Below, one piece after another: positions 22,060 to 31,828 of a stretch of 64,000 bases of DNA (its first letter is position 1; each line of letters opens with the position of its first letter). Location of the stretch: positions 39,039,705 to 39,103,704 of the forward strand of contig CM019829.1 in NCBI GenBank assembly GCA_009763385.1. The letters are read 5' to 3'. A program made the position numbers and the translations under genes. The stretch comes from Coix lacryma-jobi var. lacryma-jobi (taxonomy: Eukaryota > Streptophyta > Magnoliopsida > Poales > Poaceae). The notes under the pieces are model-generated. The model searched no databases and was not told where the DNA came from. It saw only the letters and a program-made list of their open reading frames with translations.

Positions 22060-22146
22060 CCCGGGGGACGAAGAGGAAGGTGGCGCCGCCTGCCTCGCCG
22101 GAGATCGAGGAGATCGAGCGTCCGGAGGAGGACCCGCATCGGTGTC
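22058..22146 (+). repeat. 89-bp direct duplication, right copy
   Basis: Partner of 12179-12267. From here the host exon continues without interruption into the 3' half of the antisense gene. Confidence 0.9.
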
Positions 22147-23225
22147 CTGTTCGTCGCTTCCGCGTCGATGGCGATGAGGTCGTCGAGGTTGATGACGAAG
22201 CGGCGAGCGCAGAGACGGACGCCGTCATCGGAGACGCGTCGAAGTTGCTGGAGAAGATCCAGGTATGCACGTTTACCTGTTATTGTTTACCTTTAAATGG
22301 CTTTTGTTCATTTTGGTCGTCGTTTGTCTGCATCTCCTGTTGAAAGTCGGGGAGGAGCGTAAGCTCGCCCTTGACCGGATGGCGCCGATGGCCGAAGAGA
22401 ACGAGCGGCTCCGGGCAGAGGTAAAGCACGTTGAGGGCCAGTTCGCTGGCTTGGAGGCGCATCTGGAGGATGCCCATACACGTTCTCGGGAGCTTGAGGA
22501 TATCATCCAGCAGCAGGGGCAGGAGAACTTCCAGCTTCAGCTGCGGGCCGACAAGGCCGACGAGTTTGCCGCACGTAAGTTGACGATGCTATGCTCCCTT
22601 TGCTTAGTACACCGTCTGGTCGGAGTCTTGAATCGTGGAGTTATCTTCACAGAGGCGATGTAAGCGGGCGAGGAGAAGCGTCTCCTGGCCGAGGAGAAGG
22701 CGAAGTCCGACGAGGAGGTGCGGAAGTGGCAGGCCATGCACGCCGGTAAGTCTCCTTGGTGAAGTGTGGTCGGAGGTGGTCATCGTCTTACCCTTTGCTT
22801 TGGCGTTTGCAGTTTACCGGGAAAACGTGAAAATGCAATTTGCAGATCTACAGCGGCGTATTGATGATTACCATGAGTGCTTCTGGTCGTTGGCGGAAGA
22901 GGTGGCCCCTTTGGTGCAGTGCATCGATGAGGAGCCTTTCTTCCCGCCGGAGAAGGAGCGGCGAATCGGCGACCATGTCGTCCAGAAGGCACGTGGCCTG
23001 TGGGGGCGCTTCCAGGCGTACACCAAGGCGGCGGCGCAAAGTGTGGCGGCTCATGGCCTCGCCATTCTTCGTTCGCATTATCCGCGGATGGAGATGTCGA
23101 GGCTGGGCGCAGGCTTTGCGGCGAACACGTCGGAGGCCGAGATGGAGCGTCTGGAGGAAGAAGTCGAGCCTGCCGCCGAAGCCCTTGTCGGAGGTGTAGA
23201 CTTGTTCGGTGCTGGGCACCAGTAG
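22147..23225 (+). pseudogene. Tat antisense gene, exons 3-6
   Basis: Coding resumes with the rest of exon 3 (to 22262), then probable exons 22347-22574, 22653-22745 and 22813-23225. Boundaries are GTATGC...AAAG, GTAAGT...CACAG and GTAAGT...TTGCAG. Exon 4 encodes a strong heptad coiled coil (EENERLRAEVKHVEGQFAGL), and exon 5 continues it. Exon 6 encodes a helical C-terminal domain ending at a TAG at 23223-23225. The overall plan, an N-terminal conserved domain, a basic/acidic middle and a C-terminal coiled coil, is that of the accessory proteins of Tat elements, whose role is unknown. The stop lies about 870 bases from the end of integrase, so the two transcripts converge. Confidence 0.7.
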
Positions 23226-23452
23226 TATGTATATCAGGAGATAGTCTGTAAATAGACTCTTGGCGAACTGAATCAAAACTTGAAGCGGGTCGGCGTGTTT
23301 TGTTCGTTCCCCGAATCCACAGACCCAATAGTCGTGAGCCGTAGCGATAAACATTTCGGCCTTGGGTTATCCCAGGATTCGTAGCATAGAGCGTGGAGCT
23401 CGTTTGCGCGTGGGAATCGAGGGCGTCGCCCAAGGAACCTCTGCTGGCATTC

Positions 23453-23958
23453 CATAGCGCCGAGGGCGGGCGCTCATGCACGCGTAGGGAAGTACCACAG
23501 CCAGGGTCTTTTCCGAGAGGCTCGATCGTGGCGTGACATGGGCGAATGGCGATCGTTGTCGAGCGCGTGGGTGGCGCGAACGCGAGGCACTGAGCTTATA
23601 ACCTCAGAATTCTCAGCCCAAGTTAGTCTTTCCTTCATAACGCAGAGGGCGGGCTCTCATGCACGCATAGAGAGGTCAGGACGTCACTTGGGAGGACTGT
23701 TGGCCACCGTAGCGCAGAGGGCGGGCGCTCATGCACGCGTCCGATGGTGACAACAGCCCCGGCTCTGAGTTTAAGTCGGCATTAGTCAGGCTGCTTGAAG
23801 ACCGAATGGAGAACGTGCGCATAACCGGCGCATACAGGCGCTAGACGTATAGCCTCCGGAGGACTCAGCCCAAGCTTAGCACGCGTAGAGAGGCCAGGAC
23901 ATCGCATGGGAGGACTACTGGCCACCATAGCGCAGAGGGCGGGCGCTCATGCACGCGT
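23453..23958 (+). repeat. Four copies of a 30-bp unit between the convergent genes
   Basis: The unit CGCAGAGGGCGGGCGCTCAT plus GCACGCGT occurs at 23453-23486, 23641-23670 (two changes), 23712-23740 and 23930-23958. Longer flanking blocks (GAGAGGxCAGGAC...GGGAGGACT...GGCCACC) are repeated too, giving a degenerate unit of about 220-290 bases. There is no coding content in 23226-24099. Confidence 0.85.
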
Positions 23959-24099
23959 CCGGTGGTTACGGTAGCCCCTGCTCTGAGTCTCCTTTGGCAT
24001 CAGCCAGGCTGTTTGGGGAAAATGGCGAGTCGTCCGGAGACGAATTGGAGAGGTCGGTGAGCCGTCCGGAGATGGGCGGAGAGGTCGGCGAGCCGTCGC

Positions 24100-27000
24100 T
24101 TAAGCGTAGAATTTTCTAAGGTGCTCAATACTCCAGGAGTTAGGCATGTCGATGCCTTCGAGGTCGGCGAGACGATAGGCGCCTGGTCGGGTGACTTCCT
24201 TCACCGTGTAGGGGCCATCCCAATGCAAAGATAGTTTGTGCAGGCCGTCGGTCTTGAGTTTCCGCTTGAGGACGAGGTCGCCGACGATGAAGGATCGGTC
24301 TTTCACGTTGCGGTTGTAGTAGCGGCGAACTCCTTCGAGGTACTTGGCGGTGCGGAGGCAAGATGCCAGGCGTTCTTCTTCTAGGCAGCTGAGGTCGTCG
24401 CAGCGAGCCTGGTCGGAGGCTTCCTCATCATAGTTCTCGACACGCGAAGAGCGGAAGACGACATCGGCGGGAATGACGGCTTCGGAGCCGAAGACCATGA
24501 AGTACGGCGAAACGTTGGTGTTACGGCTGGGTTGAGTCCGGAGACCCCAGAGCACGGAGGGGAGTTCGCGCATCCAGCGACCAGGGTGCTTTTCATCCTT
24601 CTGGTAGAGGCGCTTCTTCAGAGCGTCGAGGATCATGCCGTTGGCACGTTCCGCCTGGCCGTTGGCTCGAGGGTGGGCGACGGAAACATACTTGATGAGG
24701 ATGCCGCGCCCTTCGCAGAAATCCCAAAATACATTACCGGTGAAGTTGGAGCCGAGGTTGGTGATAATGGAGTTCGGGAGTCCGAAGCGATGGATTATTT
24801 CATCGATGAAGGAGACAGTGTTTTCGGCGGTTGCCTTGGTGATTGGTTTTGCTTCGATCCACTTGGAGAATTTGTCGACGGCGACGTACATCCACTTGAA
24901 GCTTCCCGGAGCTGGTTGGAAAGGGCCGATCATGTCGAGTCCCCAGCAGGCGAAGGGCCACGAGGCCGGTATTGCTTGAAGCGACTACGCAGGAACGTGG
25001 GTTTGTTTTGGCGAAGAATTGGCACCCCTCGCAGGTGCGGATGAGCTGTTCGGCATCAGTGACCGCTGATGGCCAGTACAATCCTGCACGGAAAGCCTTA
25101 CGTACCAACGTCTTCGCGGCCGCATGGTTCCCACATTCGCCGGCGTGGATGTCGAAGAGTATTTCAAGGCCATCTTCCCTGGAGACACATTTTTGGAGTA
25201 CCTCATTTCTGGAGTTTTTGCGCATGAGCGTACCGTCAACCAGGATGTAATTGTTGATGCGGCGAACGAGGTGCTCAGCTTCGGTCTTGTCAGCGGGGAC
25301 AAGGTTCTCAGAGAGATATTTGATGAAGTCCTCGCGCCAGTCGGATGGCGTTGAGGGAACGGCAGCGACCAATTGTTCTATCGGCGGATGTGGAGTCGTG
25401 GCGTCCGTGTATGAGCCAAATCCTGAGTGGTCGACGATGGAGGGCTCGAGAAGATCATGGACGAATACGACGGCGGGGGCCAGAGATCTTGACGACGCCA
25501 ACTTGGAGAGCTTGTCAGCCACCTGGTTCCGATCACACGGTAGATGATGGTATTCGATACCGAAGAATTTACCTTCAATCTTCCGTATGGCGGTGCAGTA
25601 GGCGTTCATCTTGTCGTTGGAGCAATTTGAGTCCTTGTTGAGCTGGTTGATGATGAGGGCGGAGTCGCTGTAGACCATAAGGCGCTTGACGCCTAGCTCG
25701 CTCGCGATACGGAGACCATGGAGGGCGGCTTCATACTCGGCGGCGTTGTTGGAGGCTGGAAAGAGTAGCCGTAAAGCGTAGCGGGGCTTCTCACCGGAGG
25801 GAGATGTGAAGAGAAGACCAGCACCAACGCCATGGAGGGTGAGGGAGCCGTCGAAGAAGAGGGTCCGATGTTCTGGCGCTTTTGGTGGTACTGGAGTTTG
25901 GAGGTCCGTCCATTCGGCGACGAAATCAGCGAGTGCTTGCGACTTGATGGTCTGGCGGCCTTGGAAGGCGATGTCGTAGGAGCCGAGCTCGATGGCCCAC
26001 TTGATGATATGTCCCGTAGAGTCCTTGTTGCGGAGAATGTCCCCGAGAGGGAATTCCATGACGACAGTGACCCGCTCGGAGCTTTGGAAATAGTGGCGTA
26101 GCTTGCGTGCAGTAATAAGGACTGCGTAGAGGAGCTTTTGTACCTGAGGGTATCGAGTTTTGGAGTCGTTCAATACCTCGCTGACGAAATAGTAGGGTCG
26201 CTGGACGGTGTAGGAGTGGTCGGCTTCCTCACGTTCGACGACGATGACGGAGCTGATGACTCGGTTTGTGGCGGCGATGTAGAGCAGCAGGGGCTCCTTC
26301 TCCTTAGGTGCGGCAAGCGCAGGAGGCTGGGTGAGGTATTTCTTCAGGTCAGAGAAAGCATGATCGGCTTCAGCGTCCCAAACGAACTTTTCGCCAGCCT
26401 TGAGGAGCTTGAAGAAGGGTAGCTCCTTTTCGCCTAGTCTGGAGATGCAGCGACTGAGGGACGCCATGCACCCGGTGATCCTTCACGTTGGAGGGAGCTC
26501 GCATGCGGAGGACGACCGAAGTCTTGTTGGGGTTTGGGAGAATGCCATCGCGGCTGACGATGTTGCCGAGGAGGTTTTCACATGACACACCGAAGATGCA
26601 CTTGTTAGGATTAAGCTTCCACTTAAACCTGTTGAGGGCCTTGAAGGTTGCCTCGAGGTCGGAGACGAGCGTGTCAGCGGTGCGAGTCTTGATGACGACA
26701 TCATCCACGTAAGCTTCGACCTTCTCCGGAATGAGGTCCTTCAAGCAATCCTAGATTGCGCGCTGGTACGTGGCTCCGACGTTTTTCAACCCGAACGACA
26801 TGGTCGTGTAGCAGTAGGCGCCGAAGGGTGTGATGAACGTCGTCTTGATTTGGTCCTCTACCTTCAAGGTAATTTGGTGGTAACCAGAATAGCAATCGAG
26901 AAAAGAAAGAAGTTCGCACCCGGCGGTGGACTCGACGACCTCGTCAATGCGAGGGAGGAGGAAGGGGTCCTTAGGGCAATGCTTATGGAGATCAGTGTAG

Positions 27001-28047
27001 TCAACGCACATACGCCATTCTTTATTCTTTTTTATTACAAGAACCGGATTGGCCAGCCAATCCGGGTGATACACCTCTTTGATGAAGCCGACAGCTAGGA
27101 GTCGGGTGAGCTCTACCCTAATTGCCTCCTTCCTGTCTGGCGCGAAGCGACGAAGCTTTTGGCTAACCGGCCTGGTGGTTGAGGAGAGGTCCAGGGAGTG
27201 CTCGACGAACTTCCGTGGAACTCCAGACATGTCCGCTGGTTTCCAGGCGAACACGTCGACGTTGCTCCGTAGGAAGCTGACGAGCGCGTCTTCCTATTTA
27301 GGGTCGAGGTTGGTGCCGATGACGACAGTCTTCTCCGGAGCGCCATCCACCAGGGCCACCTGCTTCGTGTCCTTCGACTTCTTGCTGGAGTGCTGGTCGG
27401 AGGTCTCCGGGATCTCGAGATCGTCGGGGCGGAGCTTGGCGGCATTGGCGATGCAGTCCTGGACGCCCTGGAGCTGTTGGCGTGTTTCGGCGGAGTTGAT
27501 TGTCTCCTGCTCGCACTCGTAAGCAACCTGGAGATTTGCTCGAACGCTGAGGACGCCTTTCTTCATTGGCATCTTGAGCACGAGGTAGGTGTAATGTGGA
27601 ACAGCCATGAGTTTGGAGAGCGTCGGGTGACCGAGGATGGCGTGGTAGGCGGTGTCGAAGTCGGCGACGATGAAGGTGTTGTACTCCTAGCGGAAGTGGT
27701 CAGAGGTGCCGAACTGCACTGGGAGGGTTATCTGTCCGACGGGCATGGAGGGTTTACCTGGTAGGATGCCCCAGAAAGGGGAAATTCGCCGGGAACAGAT
27801 CCCGCTTGGAGTAGTCGAGCTTGTGGAAAGCCGATGAGAAGATGATGTTGAGGGCGCTTCCGCCGTCAACAAGGACCTTGCGGTAGCGGCAGTTGGAGAT
27901 CATCGGGTCAATGACGAGAGGAAAACAACCTAGGTACTTATCGTCTGACCATTGGTCCTCCCTGGAGAAGGTAATGGAGCGCTTCGTCCAGTCAAGGTGG
28001 CAAACGTTGGCGGGGTCGTCGGTGATGGCCGCAACGGAGGCGATGTC
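24100..28047 (-). pseudogene. Tat pol: protease, reverse transcriptase, RNase H, archaeal-type RNase H, integrase
   Basis: Domains follow in order on the minus strand. The protease has VLVDGGSALNIIF (about 27870). The reverse transcriptase (27254-26400) has YVDD intact at 26700-26711. A Gypsy RNase H is near 26350-26000. A second RNase H with FFDGSLTLHGVGAG, AAEYEAALHGL and YSDSALI lies at about 25860-25630, and this second copy marks the Tat lineage. The integrase has an HHCC finger (HAGECGNH...CEGC) and a core to 24100. In-frame TAG stops lie at 27687-27689, 27294-27296 and 26751-26753, with a further TAG at 24985-24987 in the corrected frame. Frameshifts occur near 27785, 26480 and 25010. 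The second catalytic Asp of integrase reads Asn (IITNLGSNF, codon 24757-24759). The product cannot be active. Confidence 0.85.
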
Positions 28048-28050
28048 GCG

Positions 28051-30279
28051 TCATACTTGACGCCGCTTCTGCTCGGTCTCAATGATGACGTTGCTGCCAA
28101 AGATGGAGAGGGTCCTCGCTGGTGCACGGAAGGCAGGCTCATTGGTGTCGGCATCCTTGTCCTTGTTGTCGATTCGCGGTCGCTTGTCGTCGCTCCCGCG
28201 GACGTTACGGGCGATGGTGTCGCACTCGCGCATGGAGTGCCTGGCGCCTTTGTGGAGAGGACATGGGCCATTGAGGAGCTTCTCGTAGTCGTTGTCGTAG
28301 GTGCGCCTTGGCCGAGTATTGGTGTTGGCGATGTAGCGGCGGTCGCGTCGACGGTGGTCCTTTCTCTGACGGGAAGACTCTGGCCGATCATGGCGGCGAT
28401 CTCGGTCGTCGCGATGATCGCGTTGCTTCGAGCGGTGGTCGCGTCCTTCATTGCGTCGTTCATTGCGACGGTCGTCCTCACGGCGACGCTCCTGGGATCG
28501 TGATCGGCGACGCGGGCGTTCATGATGGCGATGGGCGTCGTCGGCGTCGGCGTAGAAGTTGGCGATCGTCATTAGTTCGGTGACCGTGGCTACCTTCTTC
28601 CGGATGATCTTGTCGCAGAGCTCCTTATGGCGCAGACTGTTGGAGAACATGGAAATAGCTTCTGCATCGGCGATCTCCGGAATCGTGATGCGCATGTTGG
28701 AGAATCGTCGGATGTAGCTCCGGAGGCTCTCGTTGTGCTCCTGGTGGACGTTTTGGAGATCATAGCGCGTTCCTGGCTGAACACAGGTGGAGCTGTATGT
28801 CTTGATGAAGACTTCCTTCAGTTGCTCCCAGGTGTCCATGGTGTTCTCGGCGAGCTTGTGGAGCCAACTGTTGGCTGAAGATGACAGCATGACGGGGAGG
28901 TACTTGGCCATCACGTCAGATCCTCCTCCGGCTGCTTGGATGGCGATTTCGTACGTGGTGAGCCACTGCTCCGGGTTGGCCTTTCCATCGTACTTGTCCA
29001 CTGTGGTGACCTTGAAACCTTGAGGCCATTGGACTGCTCGGTGCCGGGAGGTGAAAGGGCGGGGCCCTGTTGAGGCGCCGGGAGCCGGAGCTTGATCGCG
29101 GGCGCGATTTCCTTGGGAGACTTCCTGGTCGCGACGTGGCGGCGATCTCCGTCGGTGCGAAGGATGCGGACTTGGTGGCATTCCGCTGTACGACGATCCG
29201 GAGGGTGAGGCGTAGCGGCCTCTCTCGTTGCACTGCACGGTGGCAGCCTTGACGTGGGCGACAACCTTCTGTAGCTCCGGGGTCAGCGGAAGCTTGGAGA
29301 GTTCATTGTAGACGACGGCGAGGTTGGCGCTTGGGGTCGGGTAGACGGGCTGGTCATCGACCCTGTCGAATTCATAGATGAGGTCGCGGCCTCCAGCGTT
29401 GTCACGATCCTGACGTCGGTCGTTGTCGCGATGTTCCCGATCTCGGCGCTCCTGGTCGCGTCGCTCGTCGCCACGTCGGCGTTGCCGGTCGATGTTGCGT
29501 TGCTCCCGATTGGTGCGTTCGCCTTTCGCTTCATTTGGCGGTGGAGAACTGTCGGCGGAGACGTTGAAGATGATGCCGCCGCGATACGGCGGGAAGTCGG
29601 CCCCAAATCGGTGGAGATGACGGTCGTGGACCGTGTGGAGGTGGAGCCGTTTGTCGTGGTAGATCTGGACACCGAACTTTCCGAGGCAGTGTCGCCGGAG
29701 CTCTCTTGGAGAGTCACCATGCCAACGAGTGGAGATGGAGTCATTTGGTCACGCTTTCTGGTCGGAGCTGTATCGTCGGAGCCAGAAAATTGGAGCTGGT
29801 CGGAGAGCTATCGCAGCGCCTAGTGTTGATATGTAGGAGCCACACCGCGGAGCCCGAAGGGCATGGACGTTCGAGATGAAGTGCCGCGACGTGTCGGATG
29901 CAGATCCGATCTGAGGCGGCGGGTGGGTCGAGCGCTGGAAACTTCCAATGGTACCTGAAAACTGCTCAAGGCAAGATTGGTCGGAAAGCTGTATATGAGC
30001 TACCTCAATGGCGTTGATGCATTCGGCAATTCCTTGGTTGGCTCGGTCGATGGCTTCGATCAGGTCGTCGCAAGGGACGATTCTTGGCGGGCGGCGCGGA
30101 GGCTTGGTGACGCTGCGGATGGACATCAGAGCGTCCGGCGCAGGAAGCTGCGCAGATTCCACGATTTCCGGAGCTGGAGCGTGGTCGCCCACGGTCCAGA
30201 TCATAGATCCGATCTGAAAAGTGGTGCCTGACTCCGAAAGAACCATGGAGCGAGGTAAAGTGACCGCTTGGCAGATCAT
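28051..30279 (-). pseudogene. Tat gag (one internal TGA)
   Basis: The reading frame starts at the ATG at 30279, 17 bases after the primer site. It continues in one frame to the TGA at 28051-28053, interrupted only by a TGA at 29749-29751. The order is a helical leader of about 175 residues, a basic Arg/Asp/Gln-rich stretch (29540-29400), and the capsid domain with KANPEQWLTTYEIA (about 29010) and RYDLQNVHQEHNESLRSYIR. A very long Arg-rich segment (RRREDDRRNERRNEGRDHRS) and a knuckle-like CPLHKGARHSMREC near 28240 follow. The terminal TGA lies where the frame should run on into the protease (the next codons encode RDIASV), so it is probably a mutation as well. Confidence 0.8.
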
Positions 30280-30295
30280 GGTGTCGTAGCACACA

Positions 30296-30316
30296 CCCCC
30301 TACCTGGCACGCCAAC
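30296..30316 (-). other. Primer-binding site of the Tat element
   Basis: On the minus strand it reads GTTGGCGTGCCAGGTAGGGG, directly after the LTR end TCAACA. It is nearly identical to the E1 primer site. Confidence 0.8.
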
Positions 30317-30781
30317 TGTTGACGAAATATGGTCGGCAGTCTACCGAGGGGTATGCCCAAGGTACTAGATTGAGCGGCGGAGGCGTGCGAGACGTCTGCA
30401 AAGCATAAACATAGGGACGAGAGATGACGATTTAGACAGGTTCGGGCCGGCAAGTCGCCGTAATACCCTACGTCCTGTGTTCTGGTGGTTGGTATGTATT
30501 GATGGATTGGAATATGGCGTGAGTTTGGAGGGGATCCCTGCTCGCCTTATATAGCCGGGGAGCAGGGTTACAACTTGCCGAATCCTAACAGATTACAATC
30601 GGTCCCTTTTGGCAAGGAATCCAGACCTATCTATTCAGATCTTCCTTGTCGAGCAAGTCATCAGGAGAGTCCTTGGCGGCTACGACGGCCTGGTCGCGGG
30701 CCGCAAGGTCTTCTGGTTGGGCCATATCTGTAGAAGAGCCCAAGTCATGCCATGGGGGTATACGGGTGTAATATCCCCACA
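30317..30781 (-). repeat. 5' LTR of the Tat element
   Basis: 465 bases, starting TGTTGACGAAATATGG and ending AATATCCCCACA on the plus strand. Compared with the left LTR the changes are nearly all C/T or G/A. Confidence 0.9.
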
Positions 30782-30786
30782 CCTGC
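30782..30786. other. Target duplication CCTGC (right)
   Basis: Identical to 8665-8669; the E1 gag resumes immediately after it. Confidence 0.9.
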
Positions 30787-31253
30787 CAACTAGGTGGAGC
30801 TTGAGGCGACGACCGCGCCATCATCTGTCAGCTGCCATTGTTTCTCTCCGACACCACCCACAGGTGGCTCGAGGCACTTCCCCCCGATCAGATCCGCAAC
30901 TGGGTCGACCTGGTTTGAGTCCTCGAGGAGGACTTCAAGGGAACCTACACCCGCCCCGGTAACTCATGGGATCTCAGCAGATGCAAGCAGCAACCCAGGG
31001 AGTCCCTCCGCGACTACGCTCGACGCTTCTCCAAGCAGCGCACCGAGCTCCCACACATCTCTGACCATGATGTCATCATGTCATTCGTCTTAGGCACCAC
31101 CTGCAAGGGGTTGGTTCGTGAGTTGGGACGCAGCCACCCCAAGACCGTCTGCGAGCTGATGGACGTAGTCGCCAACTATGCTACCGACGATGAGGCGGTT
31201 GGAGCATTTTTTGACGAAGGGAACAACAAAGGTGAAACCTTCACCAACGCTTG
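30787..31253 (+). pseudogene. E1 gag capsid domain, 3' part
   Basis: Joined to 8669, the frame reads ...WLADFRLAC then QLGGA, a TGA, and GDDRAIICQLPLFLSDTTHRW. It contains DFKGTYTRPGNSWDL, SLRDYARRFSKQRTELP and VGAFFDEGN, a standard Gypsy capsid domain. There is a TGA after GGA and another after WVDLV (near 30920); otherwise it is open until TGA at 31251-31253. What follows is not protease, so the element lost pol just after gag. Confidence 0.8.
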
Positions 31254-31828
31254 AAACATCTAACAACTACGTCATTTCTACCCCTAGAGCCTCGAGGCCT
31301 TGTACATTCCTTATGTTTTGTACAAACATCGCATCATGAATGAATGAAAAGTTGTCGATTCGAAGAACTTTCTTTCATTCAAAAATTAAGGTAGCCTCAA
31401 CTCTGCTCAATCAGAGTCAAGACTCCCTCGGGGGCTGAGGGGGGGGTAACCCCCTTAGTTCCTAAAAAAACTGCACGATTTTTCAAAACTCAACGCTGCC
31501 TTATTTTCCTATGCCTCGAAACACGCTTCGCGACTAAGTAGAAAACACCTCGAGCTCCCTAAGGGTCGAGGGACGTCAAGACGGGAGTTCTCCTACGCCC
31601 CGGGGCTACGGTATCTCCACTTACTCCCCCCTTGAGGGTCTCGAGCCTGTGTCGAAAACTTAGTCAAAGCAAAACTCAGGCAAAGAAAAATAAGAAAACT
31701 CGAGCTTAAATATATCTCGACATTATCTTCAGCTTTCACATGAGTTCTGCAGGCCACAAAGGGCCACAATATCACAAAAATCCTAACCATTTACATGGGC
31801 CTTCTTGCATAGATTTGGCTCGCGGGCC
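31254..31828. other. E1 spacer between gag and antisense gene
   Basis: No coding frame. It contains a GC-rich self-complementary stretch (GGGGGTAACCCCC at about 31442-31455) and a CTCGGGGGCTGAGG block. The deletion that removed pol probably ends here. Confidence 0.5.

Larger units (their letters stand above)
8670..30781 (-). mobile_element. Complete Tat-type Ty3/Gypsy element with antisense gene, carrying a nested Sirevirus
   Basis: The element reads on the minus strand: LTR 30317-30781, primer site, gag (30279 to 28051), protease, reverse transcriptase, two RNase H domains and integrase (to 24100). A repeat-rich spacer, an antisense gene on the plus strand (10234-23225) and the 3' LTR 8670-9135 follow. 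It spans 22.1 kb, about 12.3 kb without the 9.8 kb insert at 12268-22057. The extra RNase H and the antisense 3' gene are marks of the Tat lineage. The LTRs show about 18 substitutions and one indel over 465 bases (near 4%), almost all transitions. With a commonly used grass rate of 1.3e-8 per site per year this would be roughly 1.5 million years. The pol frame is broken in several places, so the copy is not autonomous. Confidence 0.9.
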
